Below are positions 53,771 through 63,167 of a stretch of 64,000 bases of DNA, in pieces. Position numbers and translations under genes: made by a program. The notes below the pieces were generated by a model, which was not told the origin of the DNA, did no database searches, and saw only the letters and a list, made by a program, of their open reading frames with translations. Source of the stretch: Brevibacterium picturae (GTDB lineage Bacteria > Actinomycetota > Actinomycetes > Actinomycetales > Brevibacteriaceae); the NCBI RefSeq assembly GCF_900105045.1, contig NZ_LT629739.1, positions 3,286,001-3,350,000 of the forward strand, read 5' to 3'. Position 1 is the first letter of the stretch. Each line of letters begins with the position of its first letter.

Positions 53771-54117
53771 GTGGGACCTTTCGCGGATGAGATCGGATAT
53801 GGAAAAGGGGATCCATATATGTCTCACTCGCGGTGTTCGCGGCTTCGCGCTCCTTTTTCGAGCGCCGGCTTTTCGGCAGCAACCGGATTCGACGTTGGCA
53901 CTGGCCTGACAACATTGAATATAGGCGATGGTGGGCCCTGAACCAAGTCTAGTCTGTGACGACGAGCGGATACATGTGCTGGTCAACGAGCGATGCACAG
54001 GTTGAACGTCGAGAAACGCACGCGCACAGAGGAGTCTCTGCGCTGCGTGCGTTACTCGACGTTGGCCCGGCCAGCGGCCGACACCTGGTGCGGGTTCAGC
54101 GCGCTGACGGCAGTGGT
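53771..54117. other. Intergenic region between symporter and ThDP enzyme genes
   Basis: No gene is seen in this 347-bp gap. The left part is AT-rich near 53800-53825 (GGATATGG...CCATATATG) and probably holds the promoter of the ThDP enzyme gene. The right part contains the long hairpin at 54005-54063. Confidence 0.45.
54005..54063. repeat. 19-bp inverted repeat with inner stem
   Basis: The arms 54005-54023 (AACGTCGAGAAACGCACGC) and 54045-54063 pair at 18 of 19 positions, and the 21-nt loop has its own CAGAG/CTCTG stem. It lies 55 bp after the symporter stop on that gene's strand. No T-run follows, so it may be a terminator or an RNA-stabilising hairpin. Confidence 0.8.
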
Positions 54118-55695
54118 TTATCGGTTCAGGCGTTCCTTCCAGGCGGCCAGGATCGCCGGGTCGGTCGGCTTCGACACCAGCGAACCGATGACATAGCCGA
54201 GCAGCGAGGCGATGAGCCCCAGGTAGATGGCCTCGCTCGCGTAGATGTCGATCGTGATCATGATGATGATCGTGGTGAGAGCACCGAGGATCATGCCGGC
54301 CATGACGCCGACGATGGTGCCGCGTTTGAAGATCAGCCCGCCGAGGATGGGAATGAACAGTCCGGCCACCAGCAGGTTGTACGCGACCGTCAGCGCTTCG
54401 ACGACGCTGGGCATGATCATCGCGAGGACGAGGGTGACGACACCGAGGCCGATGAGGTAAATGCGGGAATCGCGGATCTCATCGCCGGTCTCCCGGACCA
54501 GAGACCTCACCAAAGTCGACTTCGTGCCACCAGCCGAACTATGCGTGGAGTCGCCGTCCTGTGCGGACGCCGAGCCGTTCTGCATCGATTCGTCCTGTGC
54601 AGAGCTGGCACGGGAGGCCGATCCGTCCTGCACCGACCCGGTCGAATCGGTGGTGACCGGAACGATGTCCTTGCGGGCCAACAGGGGCTCGACGATGTCC
54701 TGACGGCACACGGTCGCAGCAGCCATCAGCGATCCCGAGGCAGTCGACATCATCGCGGCCAGTGCTGCGGCGAGCACGAGCCCACCCATCACAGGCGACA
54801 TGGCTGCGTCGACGACGGCGACGAACACATCGTCCTGGACCTCGATGCCGGGCACGATCTTGGTCGCGGCCATGCCGATGAGCGCACCGGCCACAGCATA
54901 GAGGAGGCAGTAGACGCCTGCGGAGAGTCCGCCCCACCTGGCCACGCCCGGACTGCGGGCAGTGAACACGCGCTGCCAGATGTCCTGGCCGATGAGTAGC
55001 CCCAGTGTGTAGATGAGGATGTAGCCCAGTATCGCCTCCCACCCGATGCCCACCGGACTGGTCTGCTCGGCAGGCAGCGACGCGAAGAGTTCGGTGATGC
55101 CACCGGACTTGCTCAGCACGATCGGCAGCATGATGAGGAAGATGCCGATGGTCTGGATGAAGAACTGCACGAAGTCGGTCAGCGTGATCGACCACATTCC
55201 GCCGAGCATCGAGTAGAGAATGACGATGCTGCCGCCGATGAGCACCGACCAGACTTTGTTGAGGTCGAAGAGTGCATGGAAGATCGTCGCATAGGCGACA
55301 GTCGATGTCGTCGAGATCATCAGACCATAGGCGGTCATGATCGCGCCCGACACCAGCCGGGAGCCCTTCCCATACCGCAGCTCCAGCATCTGCGAGACCG
55401 TGTAGATTTCCAGCTTCTGGATCTTCGGGGCGAAGAACAGCGAGAGCAGGATGATGCCCAGACCGATGCTGAAGACCAGCCACATTCCCGACAGACCCGA
55501 GGTGTAGCCGAGGCCGACACCGCCGATCGTCGAAGCCCCGCCGAGGACGACCGCGGACATCGTGCCCGTGTACAGCCACCCGCCCAGGCGGCGGCCCGCG
55601 ACGAGGAAATCGTCCTGGTTATTCGCCTTGTACCGGCCCCAGATTCCGAATCCCACCATGGCGGCGAGATAGATGATGACGACTAGAGAGTCCAC
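54118..55695 (-). CDS. Sodium:solute symporter (SSS family)
   Basis: The 525-residue protein has about thirteen helices and the SSS features: LVAGRRLGGWLYTGTMSAVVLGG near residue 31, YTVSQMLELRYGKG, and ATIFHALFDLNKVWSVLIGG. It would import a small organic solute with Na+. A hydrophilic loop of about 45 residues rich in Ser, Asp, Gln and Ala (SVQDGSASRASSAQDES) interrupts the helices around residues 350-395. It lies between the two ThDP enzyme genes, so it probably imports the substrate of that pathway. Confidence 0.88.
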   Translation of the reverse strand: MDSLVVIIYLAAMVGFGIWGRYKANNQDDFLVAGRRLGGWLYTGTMSAVVLGGASTIGGVGLGYTSGLSGMWLVFSIGLGIILLSLFFAPKIQKLEIYTVSQMLELRYGKGSRLVSGAIMTAYGLMISTTSTVAYATIFHALFDLNKVWSVLIGGSIVILYSMLGGMWSITLTDFVQFFIQTIGIFLIMLPIVLSKSGGITELFASLPAEQTSPVGIGWEAILGYILIYTLGLLIGQDIWQRVFTARSPGVARWGGLSAGVYCLLYAVAGALIGMAATKIVPGIEVQDDVFVAVVDAAMSPVMGGLVLAAALAAMMSTASGSLMAAATVCRQDIVEPLLARKDIVPVTTDSTGSVQDGSASRASSAQDESMQNGSASAQDGDSTHSSAGGTKSTLVRSLVRETGDEIRDSRIYLIGLGVVTLVLAMIMPSVVEALTVAYNLLVAGLFIPILGGLIFKRGTIVGVMAGMILGALTTIIIMITIDIYASEAIYLGLIASLLGYVIGSLVSKPTDPAILAAWKERLNR

Positions 55696-55744
55696 GTCGA
55701 CCCTTTCCTGATTGACTGCATGAGCAATCTGCTAAGCGGGTGCC

Positions 55745-57490
55745 TCAGCACCCGACGGTAATGTGAATGGTGGTGGGGAGGTCCCGATCGAGCGCCTCGG
55801 CGACGGCTGCCGGCAGCATCTCGTCGATGTCGGACTCCGCGATCGTGACTCCGGCCCCGCCCATGGACTGGCCCAGAGCCGCGAAGTCGGGACGAGCGAG
55901 CTTGACCGCGAAGGGCTCCATGCTCCGATCGACCATCTGAGCCTCGATTTCGGCATATCCGCCGTTGTCGACGATGACGAAGGGAATCCCCAGTCCCAGT
56001 TCGCCGGCGGTCATCAGCTCCTGGATCGAGAACATGGCCGCACCGTCGCCGAGGATGCAGGCCACAGGGCGAGCATTGTCAGCCAGTTTCGCCCCGATGG
56101 CCGCAGGAATCCCGTAGCCCAAGGTCGCGAAGCCCGGCATGTAGAGCAGCTGATCGGGTGTGCTCGCCGTCAGCGCATGCACCGATCCGTCGTAGGTGAC
56201 CTTGGACGAATCCCCGGCAACCACCACGGATGGCCCGGCGCCCTGTTCGACCAAGCGGGTGACACGAGCGCCGATGGAGTCGAAGTCGAAGTCCGCACCC
56301 CAGGACTCCCGGATCGCCGCGACCCTGTCGGCTCCGCTTCGTGTGCTGCTCGTCCCCGTCGCCGAGGTGGGCGTCCCTGTCACGTCGACCGAACCCGCCG
56401 AGGTGGCCGTGGACTCGTCCATGCCCAGCTCGGTCATCAGCGCGGTGAGGAATTCGCCAGTGTCGGCGCAGGCGAGGATGTCCCCGCCGAGGTTCTTGCC
56501 CAGTTGGTCCGGGTCGATGTCGCAGCGGATGACAAGCTGCTCGGAATTCTCATCGCGTACACCTGGCGCGGTCTGGGCACCGATGAGGCCGCCCCACAGG
56601 TCGGAGTCGGCGAGTTCGGAGCCGAGCACGATGAGCACGTCGGCGGCAGCAGACTCGGCCTGGACGCTGGGAAAGCGAACGTTGGACCCCATGGACAGAT
56701 GGTGGTCCTCAGAGACGATGCCTTTGCCGTTGGCTGTCGTGGCCACCGGCGCATCGAGGAGCTCGGCGAAGGCCACGACCTGTGCATGTGCCTTTCGAGC
56801 CCCGCCACCTGCGACGATGAACGGGCGAACGGCACCGCGCACCGCCTCGGCGGCACGGGAGACGACATGCGAATCAAGCCCCGGGCGTCGACCCGTGAAC
56901 GGGGTCGGCACACTGCCGTTCCAGGCGCCCTCGAGCACGTCGAGTGGAACCTCGATGTGCACGGGACCCGGGCGGGACGAGGAGAACATGGCGAACGCCT
57001 CGGCGACGGCCTGGGCGGCACCCTCGGCCGTGCGGGTGCGCTGGGAGGAGACCAGCAGGCGGTTCAGTGCTCCGGAGGAGTCTTTCGTCTCGTGCAGCAT
57101 TCCGACATCGGCGCGCTCCAGTCCGGTGGGAACGCCGGGGGAGAGGATGAGCATCGGACGCGACTCCGCATACGCGGTCGCCGCGGCCGTGATGACATTC
57201 GTCAAGCCTGGACCCGAGGTGGTGATGATGACACCGGGCTTGCCCGAGACGAGGTAATAGCCGTCGGCACCATAGCCTGCGCCCTGCTCGTGGCGAGGCG
57301 TGACCGCGCGGATGCCGAACTCGTTCAGGTGCCGGTAGAACTCGAGGTTGTGGGTACCGGGGATCCCGAAGATGGTGTCGACGCCGTGTGCGGCCAGGGT
57401 CGCGATGACGGCCCGACCGCCATTGCGGAACTCAGCACCGGAACTGGCGCCGGCACCGCTACTGGTTGCGTCTGTGATTTCTTCTGCCAT
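55745..57490 (-). CDS. Thiamine-diphosphate-dependent enzyme (acetolactate synthase-like, possible 2-ketoarginine decarboxylase)
   Basis: The 581-residue protein has VIATLAAHGVDTIFGIPGTH, the catalytic Glu in TPRHEQGAGYGADGYY, the FAD-domain-like middle part, and the ThDP motif ILGDGAAMFSIQELMTA followed by DNGGYAEIE. A Ser/Thr/Gly-rich insertion (TSAGSVDVTGTPTSATGTSS) sits before the PP domain. Acetolactate synthase relatives include AruI, the 2-ketoarginine decarboxylase of the arginine transaminase pathway. That identity is suggested by the ureohydrolase gene ending two bases upstream of this start. Confidence 0.86.
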   Translation of the reverse strand: MAEEITDATSSGAGASSGAEFRNGGRAVIATLAAHGVDTIFGIPGTHNLEFYRHLNEFGIRAVTPRHEQGAGYGADGYYLVSGKPGVIITTSGPGLTNVITAAATAYAESRPMLILSPGVPTGLERADVGMLHETKDSSGALNRLLVSSQRTRTAEGAAQAVAEAFAMFSSSRPGPVHIEVPLDVLEGAWNGSVPTPFTGRRPGLDSHVVSRAAEAVRGAVRPFIVAGGGARKAHAQVVAFAELLDAPVATTANGKGIVSEDHHLSMGSNVRFPSVQAESAAADVLIVLGSELADSDLWGGLIGAQTAPGVRDENSEQLVIRCDIDPDQLGKNLGGDILACADTGEFLTALMTELGMDESTATSAGSVDVTGTPTSATGTSSTRSGADRVAAIRESWGADFDFDSIGARVTRLVEQGAGPSVVVAGDSSKVTYDGSVHALTASTPDQLLYMPGFATLGYGIPAAIGAKLADNARPVACILGDGAAMFSIQELMTAGELGLGIPFVIVDNGGYAEIEAQMVDRSMEPFAVKLARPDFAALGQSMGGAGVTIAESDIDEMLPAAVAEALDRDLPTTIHITVGC

Positions 57491-57492
57491 GG

Positions 57493-58503
57493 TCAGGCTC
57501 CGAGTGCTTCGCCGCTGGGGCCTGAGGGGCCGGTGAGGCCGTTGCGCGCGGCGGCCCACAGGGAGAGCATCTCGTAGCCTACGTGGGCGGCGGCGAGTCC
57601 CGTGATCTCCGCATGGTCGTAGGCAGGTGCGACCTCGACGATCTCGGCGCCGACGACGTTGAGTCCCTGCAGCCCGCGGATGGAGTTGAGGAGTTCGCGA
57701 CTCGTCATGCCGCCGGCCTCGGGGGTACCGGTGCCGGGTGCGGCCGCGGGATCGAGGACGTCGATGTCGACGGACAGATAGACCGGTGCATCGCCGAGGC
57801 GTTTGCGCATCCGGGCCACCACCTCCTGGACGGAGGTGAACTGGTAGTCGTCGCTGCGGATGATCTGGAAGCCGAGCACTGCATCGTCTTCGAGATCCTT
57901 CTGGCCGTAGAGCGGTCCGCGAATGCCCACATGCATGCACGATTCGAGGTCGAGCAGCCCTTCTTCGCTGGCGCGTCGGAACGGAGTGCCATGAGTGTAC
58001 GGGGCCCCGAAGTAGGTGTCCCAGGTGTCGAGGTGGGCATCGAAGTGCAGGACCGCGATTTTGCCGTGCGTCTTGTGCAGGGAGCGCAGGTTCGGCAGAG
58101 CCAGAGTGTGGTCGCCGCCGAGGGTGAGGAGTTTCGCCCCATCGTTGCGCATCTCATCGGCGCTGCGTTCGACCTCACCGATGGCCTCTTCGATGTCGAA
58201 GGGATTGACGCCCAGGTCGCCACAGTCGGCGACCTGCTGCCAGGTGAAGGCGTGGACGTTCGTCGCCTGGTTGTAGGGGCGCAGCAGCTTCGAGGACTGG
58301 CGGATGTGGCCGGGTCCGAATCGGGCGCCCGGACGATAGCTGACGCCGGCATCGAAGGGGACGCCGAGGATCTTGACATCGATCTTCTCACCGGGTCGCG
58401 CTGCTTCGACCTCATCGATGCGCGGCAGCAGACCGAATGTCGGTGGTCCCGCGAAACGCGGTGTCTGGCTGTAGTCGGCTGGTCCCAGGGGTTGAGACGA
58501 CAT
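57493..58503 (-). CDS. Ureohydrolase family enzyme (agmatinase/guanidinobutyrase-like)
   Basis: The 336-residue enzyme has all Mn ligands of the arginase/agmatinase superfamily: GGDHTLALP (His132), [10 protein letters not shown] (Asp155, His157, Asp159) and [10 protein letters not shown] (Asp246, Asp248). An N-terminal [17 protein letters not shown] also fits. It hydrolyses a guanidino compound to an amine or amino acid plus urea. ATG 58503 follows GAAGGAGAGCC. As first gene of the set with ThDP enzymes and a symporter, guanidinobutyrate is as likely a substrate as agmatine. No urease gene is in the window. Confidence 0.9.
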   Translation of the reverse strand: MSSQPLGPADYSQTPRFAGPPTFGLLPRIDEVEAARPGEKIDVKILGVPFDAGVSYRPGARFGPGHIRQSSKLLRPYNQATNVHAFTWQQVADCGDLGVNPFDIEEAIGEVERSADEMRNDGAKLLTLGGDHTLALPNLRSLHKTHGKIAVLHFDAHLDTWDTYFGAPYTHGTPFRRASEEGLLDLESCMHVGIRGPLYGQKDLEDDAVLGFQIIRSDDYQFTSVQEVVARMRKRLGDAPVYLSVDIDVLDPAAAPGTGTPEAGGMTSRELLNSIRGLQGLNVVGAEIVEVAPAYDHAEITGLAAAHVGYEMLSLWAAARNGLTGPSGPSGEALGA

Positions 58504-58540
58504 TGGCTCTCCTTCGCAGTGATGCTTGCTCGTGGTGGTG

Positions 58541-58579
58541 TGTGTTGTCATCAGCCTAGGACGTGGCTCACACAACACA
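58541..58579. promoter_or_regulatory. Inverted repeat in the ureohydrolase/PucR divergent promoter
   Basis: TGTGTTGT (58541-58548) and ACAACACA (58572-58579) form 8-bp arms 23 bp apart, between the divergent ureohydrolase and PucR-type regulator genes. It is the natural place for the regulator to bind. Confidence 0.5.
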
Positions 58580-58637
58580 GATATCCATAGTGGAGTAATT
58601 GGTGAACTCAGTGTCCATTGCGGATAGTGTGGTTCTC

Positions 58638-60101
58638 ATGGTCACTTTGGGTCAGCTGTGGGCACATCCGGAACTCGCTCTCGAGGTCGTCGTCGATTCG
58701 CCGAGGGCCGGGCAGGAGGATGTCACGATCGTCCACTCCTCGGAGTTGCCCGAGGTCGACGAATGGTTGGCAGGGGGAGAGGTCCTGCTCACGATCGGCG
58801 TCGGTCAGGATCTCAGTGGTGCCGGTGTGGCCGACTATGTGGGCCGGCTCAAGCGTGTGGGAGTCCATGCACTTGGCATCGGCCTCGGTTCGGCCCTGCC
58901 GTGGCAGGCGATCCCCGCTGCGCTGCTTGCACAGGCCAAGGCTCAGGGACTGGCACTGTTCGGGGTTCCCGAGCCGGTTCCGTTCGTGGCGGTCGTCGAT
59001 GCCTTCACACGCATGCGTGAGGAGGAGACGACCCGAGAGCTCACCCGGGCCAGCAGTGCGGGACGGCGATTCGCGACCGACCTCGCACACCAGGGCCCCG
59101 CCGCGCTGGTCGAGGATCTGGCCAACACGCTGGGCACGGACGTGCGATTCGTTTCACCCACGGGCAGGGGCCTGACCGGCGATGATGCGAAGGATCTGGT
59201 TCGGCACGAGCTGATCGCCGAGGCTCTCAAACCGTCCATGGCACCGCGTCTGCTGCGCACCGAGTCGGGCATCGTGGAGGCCGTTCCGGTGGGCGATGAG
59301 CAGGTCCGCGGATGGATCCTCACCCCCGCCGAGGTGGCTGGCAATTCCCGCACCCGTGCCCTCCTGCTCTCCACCGCAGCGGCTCTGTTGAGTCTGAGCG
59401 TCACCGAGGAGTCGCCTCGGCGATCAGTCTCTCGGCTTTTCGTCACGTCCTTGGGCACCGATGAAGCGCGTGCCGAATGGCGGCAGCAGACCGGACTGGC
59501 TCCTGTTTCGCGAGTGAAGTTCACGGTCTTCGGCAACGTGCGCGGTGAGGTCCCCGAAGCGCTGTTGAGCGACCTGGGGACAGGGATTCTCCTGGTCCGT
59601 GCGGGGTCGATGATCGGTGTCATCGAACCCGGCACCCGGAATGCCGACCTGAGCCATCCCGATGGTGCCGAATCGGCAACGCATCAGGCGAGCCTGGTCG
59701 ACAGGGTCGCGGAGGTCGCCGGACTCGAACGGCTGTTTGCGAAGATGATCCCACTGACCCAGGCCCACCACACATGGTCGGTGTGGCGAACGCAGCACGA
59801 AGGTGCGACCTCGGATGTGCGGGCACTGCTGTCGTCGATCGATGAATCGGCGGCGCAGAGATTCGTCGACCGAGTCCTGGGTGCGCTCCTCGTCTCCCGG
59901 GACGGGCAGGATCTGCTGCTGACCCTGCGGTCGTTCATCGCCGCTGGGGGAGTCAAGGACGCGATCGCGGCTGAACTCGGCATCCACCGGCACACGGTGC
60001 GCGCGCGAATGGCGAAGATCGAGACGCTGTTGGGCCGGGACCTCACACGGGCGGAATCGGTTCAGGCCGTGGCGCTGGCTCTTGAGCTCGCGGAACTGTG
60101 A
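58638..60101 (+). CDS. PucR-family transcriptional regulator
   Basis: The roughly 487-residue protein starts VTLGQLWAHPELALEVVVD, the N-terminal PucR domain, with SSELPEVDEWLAGGEVLLT. It ends in the PucR C-terminal helix-turn-helix: SFIAAGGVKDAIAAELGIHR, then HTVRARMAKIETLLGRDL. PucR proteins control catabolic operons for purines, GABA and similar nitrogen compounds. ATG 58638 has a GATAGTGT box about eight bases upstream and no ribosome site, so it is probably leaderless; in-frame starts at 58599 and 58611 exist. It is divergent from the ureohydrolase operon and most likely controls it. Confidence 0.88.
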   Translation: MVTLGQLWAHPELALEVVVDSPRAGQEDVTIVHSSELPEVDEWLAGGEVLLTIGVGQDLSGAGVADYVGRLKRVGVHALGIGLGSALPWQAIPAALLAQAKAQGLALFGVPEPVPFVAVVDAFTRMREEETTRELTRASSAGRRFATDLAHQGPAALVEDLANTLGTDVRFVSPTGRGLTGDDAKDLVRHELIAEALKPSMAPRLLRTESGIVEAVPVGDEQVRGWILTPAEVAGNSRTRALLLSTAAALLSLSVTEESPRRSVSRLFVTSLGTDEARAEWRQQTGLAPVSRVKFTVFGNVRGEVPEALLSDLGTGILLVRAGSMIGVIEPGTRNADLSHPDGAESATHQASLVDRVAEVAGLERLFAKMIPLTQAHHTWSVWRTQHEGATSDVRALLSSIDESAAQRFVDRVLGALLVSRDGQDLLLTLRSFIAAGGVKDAIAAELGIHRHTVRARMAKIETLLGRDLTRAESVQAVALALELAEL

Positions 60102-60160
60102 GCCGCGCGGCCTGCTCAGCTGGTACAGCCGACTCAGCCGATTCAGTCGGTGCGGTCAAC

Positions 60161-61270
60161 TCAGGCGAAATGTTCGGAGCGGAACGCTGAGGCAAGCGCG
60201 AGAACCCGGTCGAGTCCCTCCCGCTGACCGATGCTGATACGCACCCCATCGCCGAGGTTGCGCACGGCGACAGCCTGCTCGACGCAGGCATCCTCAAAGG
60301 CTGAGGACAGCTCGCCGAGCGGCAGCCATACGAAGTTCCCCTGCGCCTCAGGCACATCCCAGCCCTGATCACGCAGTGCGTGGGCAAAGTCATCGCGAAC
60401 GGACGCGATCTCCTTCGCCCGGACGTCGACCTCATCACTGTGGCGCAGCGATTCCAGGGCAGCAGCCTGGCTCATGTCGGTGACTCCGAAGGGGATGACG
60501 GCCTTGAACAGCCCCTGGATCACAGCTTCGTGAGCGAGCGCATATCCCACCCGCAGGCCCGCCAGAGCGTGGGCCTTGGAGAAGGTCCTGACCAGGACCA
60601 CATTGGGATGGTCAGCCACCAGCTCGACGCCACCCACAACTCCCTCGGCGGTGGCGAATTCCCAATAGGCTTCGTCGAGGGCGACGAGCACATGGTCGGG
60701 CACCTGCATGAGGAACCGACGCACCTCATCGTCGCGCAGAGCCGGTCCCGTCGGATTGTTCGGCGAGCAGAGAATGATGAGACTGGTGTTGTCGGTGATC
60801 GCGGCGGCCATTGCGTCCAGGTCGTGTCGACCGTCATCGCGCACCGGCACCTCGACCCGCTTCGCCCCGGCCAATCCCGTGGTCTGGGGATACATCTCGA
60901 ATGAGGGCCAGGGATAGATCGCTTCCGTGGTGGCATCCGAGGTGATCTGGGTCAGGGCCACGAGCAGCTCGCTGGCACCCGTGGTCACGATGAGTTCGTC
61001 GATGCTCACGCCGAGGCGCGCGGCCAGTTCCGTGCGCAGAGCCAGTGCCGCATCATCGGGGTACAGGGCGGGGTCTTTCGCGTGTGCTGCCATGGCGTCG
61101 ATGACCGCCGGCAGCGGCTCGAGGTAGTTCTCGTTCGAGGACAGTTTGAATGGGGTGAGCCCGTCGATGCGTTTGGGTTCCTTTCCCGGAACATACGGCG
61201 GGAATGTTTCCAGCGAGGCTCGCAGTCGTGGGGTCGAAGGGGTGCCAACTGAGTTGTCCGGGGAGGTCAT
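60161..61270 (-). CDS. HisC-like (histidinol-phosphate/aromatic) aminotransferase
   Basis: The 369-residue fold-type I aminotransferase has KLSSNENYLEPLPAVIDA near the start, ILCSPNNPTGPALRDDEV, the ALDEAYWEF motif, and the PLP lysine in RTFSKAHALAGLRVGYAL. This matches the HisC/Pat group, where the substrate is histidinol phosphate or aromatic 2-keto acids. No other his genes are nearby, so an aromatic or general role is possible. Its proximity to the ketoarginine-type operon also allows a link to amino-acid transamination, but it lies downstream of the convergent PucR gene and is not in that operon. Confidence 0.83.
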   Translation of the reverse strand: MTSPDNSVGTPSTPRLRASLETFPPYVPGKEPKRIDGLTPFKLSSNENYLEPLPAVIDAMAAHAKDPALYPDDAALALRTELAARLGVSIDELIVTTGASELLVALTQITSDATTEAIYPWPSFEMYPQTTGLAGAKRVEVPVRDDGRHDLDAMAAAITDNTSLIILCSPNNPTGPALRDDEVRRFLMQVPDHVLVALDEAYWEFATAEGVVGGVELVADHPNVVLVRTFSKAHALAGLRVGYALAHEAVIQGLFKAVIPFGVTDMSQAAALESLRHSDEVDVRAKEIASVRDDFAHALRDQGWDVPEAQGNFVWLPLGELSSAFEDACVEQAVAVRNLGDGVRISIGQREGLDRVLALASAFRSEHFA

Positions 61271-61293
61271 GGACTCATGATTTCACAGTCGCC

Positions 61294-62079
61294 TCACCAC
61301 GGTTTGTCCGGGGCAGAACGACCTCCGTCGCCGCCGGGGCCCTGCTGTTGCTGCTCACGTTCGGAATCTTCTGCTCGCTTCTTCAGCTCTTCGCGCTTCT
61401 TCTCCTGCTCCGACTTCTCCCCGGAACCGTCCGACTTCTCATCGCCCTCGCCGGAGCCCTGGTCCTTCTTCGAGTCATCTCCCGATTCCCCGTTCTGCTG
61501 CTCGTCGCCCTCGGAGCCATCGGAGTCGCCGCTGTCCGAGCCCTCGTTCTTGGCTTGTTGTCCCTTTTTCTTGTCCTCGACGCGTTCCTTCGCTTCGTTG
61601 CTCTTCTGCTTCTCTTCGCTCTTCTTCGGCTGGCATTCCTCGGGCGCGTCCTCCAAGGTCTTCAACGAGCGGTCGTAGAGCTCGTCCGACTGATCAGGAT
61701 CCTGGTCGGCGACTTCGTCGGCGAGCTTCTCATACACGTATGACAGATTGATCCGCACCGCACACTCATCACGGACAGGGGTGATCTCGAGGGCGGACTC
61801 GAGGTCGCCCTGTGCCGCTTCGAAGTCGCCGACGGCCGCCTCAGCGGTGCCGCGATTGTAGTACCCGATATGGCGTTGGATCGGACTGAGTGTGAGGAAC
61901 GCGGTCGACGCCTTCTTCGCTCCCGGGAAGTCGTTCGACGAATAGCGGACCTGAGACGCGGCCCCGAAGTAGGCGGTCACCGCCACATAGCCGAAGACGA
62001 GCAGAAGCGCGAAGCCGATGATGAGATTGATGCGTGTCAGGCGGCGCATCTTCGACCAGGTGGCCGTGATCCGGTTCAT
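61294..62079 (-). CDS. Tetratricopeptide-like membrane protein of a VWA (Bat-like) cluster
   Basis: The 261-residue protein has one N-terminal helix (about 18-36), a short TPR-like part (FLTLSPIQRHIGYYNRGTAE and DLESALEITPVRDECAVRIN), and a highly charged low-complexity C-terminal half rich in Lys, Glu, Ser, Asp and Gln. ATG 62079 overlaps the stop of the upstream VWA gene. Similar small TPR proteins follow VWA proteins in MoxR-VWA (BatA-E type) clusters. The gene ends close to the start of the HisC-like gene on the same strand. Confidence 0.7.
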   Translation of the reverse strand: MNRITATWSKMRRLTRINLIIGFALLLVFGYVAVTAYFGAASQVRYSSNDFPGAKKASTAFLTLSPIQRHIGYYNRGTAEAAVGDFEAAQGDLESALEITPVRDECAVRINLSYVYEKLADEVADQDPDQSDELYDRSLKTLEDAPEECQPKKSEEKQKSNEAKERVEDKKKGQQAKNEGSDSGDSDGSEGDEQQNGESGDDSKKDQGSGEGDEKSDGSGEKSEQEKKREELKKRAEDSEREQQQQGPGGDGGRSAPDKPW

Positions 62080-63167
62080 GGCTGACCTCCTCGTCTTCGG
62101 TGGTCGACTCTGCGGCTCGGTTGGATGGTGCGCAGGCGCAGCAGCTCGCGCACACCGAACACCATTTCGACTGCGATCCATGCGAACACGAGGATCAGAG
62201 GCACCCAGAAGTATTCGTCGACGGTGACCCGGCCATCCTTCTTGACCAGCGTCTGGTCGTATTTCGGCGCCGTGTAGACGCTCGACATCGAGGCCCCACC
62301 GTCACGGTGGTGGTATTTCACACCGAGGTCGGTCGCGATCTGTCTGAGGTTCGTCTCGTCGATCTTCGAGATCCCGGGGTTGCCCTGCCCGTCGCGAATA
62401 TACTCCTCGTTCGTCCCGCCGGACCCACCGGTTCCATCGGCCTCATCGGGATCGCCGAGACCGGGCTCGCCTCCCTGGCCTGACCCGTTGCCGAAGGGCC
62501 GGGGTTCCTTCATCTTCCCGCCCTCAGGTGTGCCGTATCCGAACACTGCACCGCTGTCGATGCGGGAGGCGAAGGACGACCAGGAGTCGATGGGGGACTG
62601 GGCGGTCTGCTCACCGTCGCCGAAGTAGAAGACGAGGCTCTTGTTCTCTGGGCGTTCCTCCTGATTGGACGCCATCCGTTTGTCCAGCTCAGCGCCCGCC
62701 TCGGTGATGGACGAGCCGTTCGAGTTCAAGGACATCTCCGGACTGAGGACATCGACGGCGGAGGCGAACGCCGCATGATCGGTCGTCAGCGGCATGACCG
62801 TGGCTGCGGTCGAGGCGAAGGTGATGATGCTCAGCCTGGTGCCGGGGAACTGCTCTGCCAGTTCCAGCATGTCTTCCTTCACCCCTTCCAGGCGGGTCTT
62901 GTCACCGTCGTAGTCCTCGGCGGCCATCGACGTCGTCGTATCGACGAGGAAATAGACGTCGGCGGCCGCCTCGTATTCCTCGGTCGAGGACTTGATGGGA
63001 ATGCCCGGTCGGGCCAGGGCCAGTGCGAGCACGGCGACGATGCCCATGCGTGCGAACCATTTCCAGCGAGGTCCATCCCCGCGCACAGCAGGGATGATGC
63101 ACACGGTCAGCAGGGCGAGGACGAGGAATCCCCACCCGAACCACGTGAAGACGGGATCGAAGATCAT
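62076..63167 (-). CDS. VWA-domain membrane protein (BatA/B-like)
   Basis: The 363-residue protein has two N-terminal helices, a VWA domain with the MIDAS motif DTTTS in VYFLVDTTTSMAAEDYDG and a following SIITFASTAATVMPL, then a Gly-rich insert (GNGSGQGGEPGLGDPDEADG) and a C-terminal helix. DxTxS replaces the usual DxSxS but keeps hydroxyl residues. ATG 63167 overlaps the previous VWA stop, and its own stop overlaps the TPR gene. These proteins work with MoxR AAA+ ATPases. Confidence 0.82.
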   Translation of the reverse strand: MIFDPVFTWFGWGFLVLALLTVCIIPAVRGDGPRWKWFARMGIVAVLALALARPGIPIKSSTEEYEAAADVYFLVDTTTSMAAEDYDGDKTRLEGVKEDMLELAEQFPGTRLSIITFASTAATVMPLTTDHAAFASAVDVLSPEMSLNSNGSSITEAGAELDKRMASNQEERPENKSLVFYFGDGEQTAQSPIDSWSSFASRIDSGAVFGYGTPEGGKMKEPRPFGNGSGQGGEPGLGDPDEADGTGGSGGTNEEYIRDGQGNPGISKIDETNLRQIATDLGVKYHHRDGGASMSSVYTAPKYDQTLVKKDGRVTVDEYFWVPLILVFAWIAVEMVFGVRELLRLRTIQPSRRVDHRRRGGQP

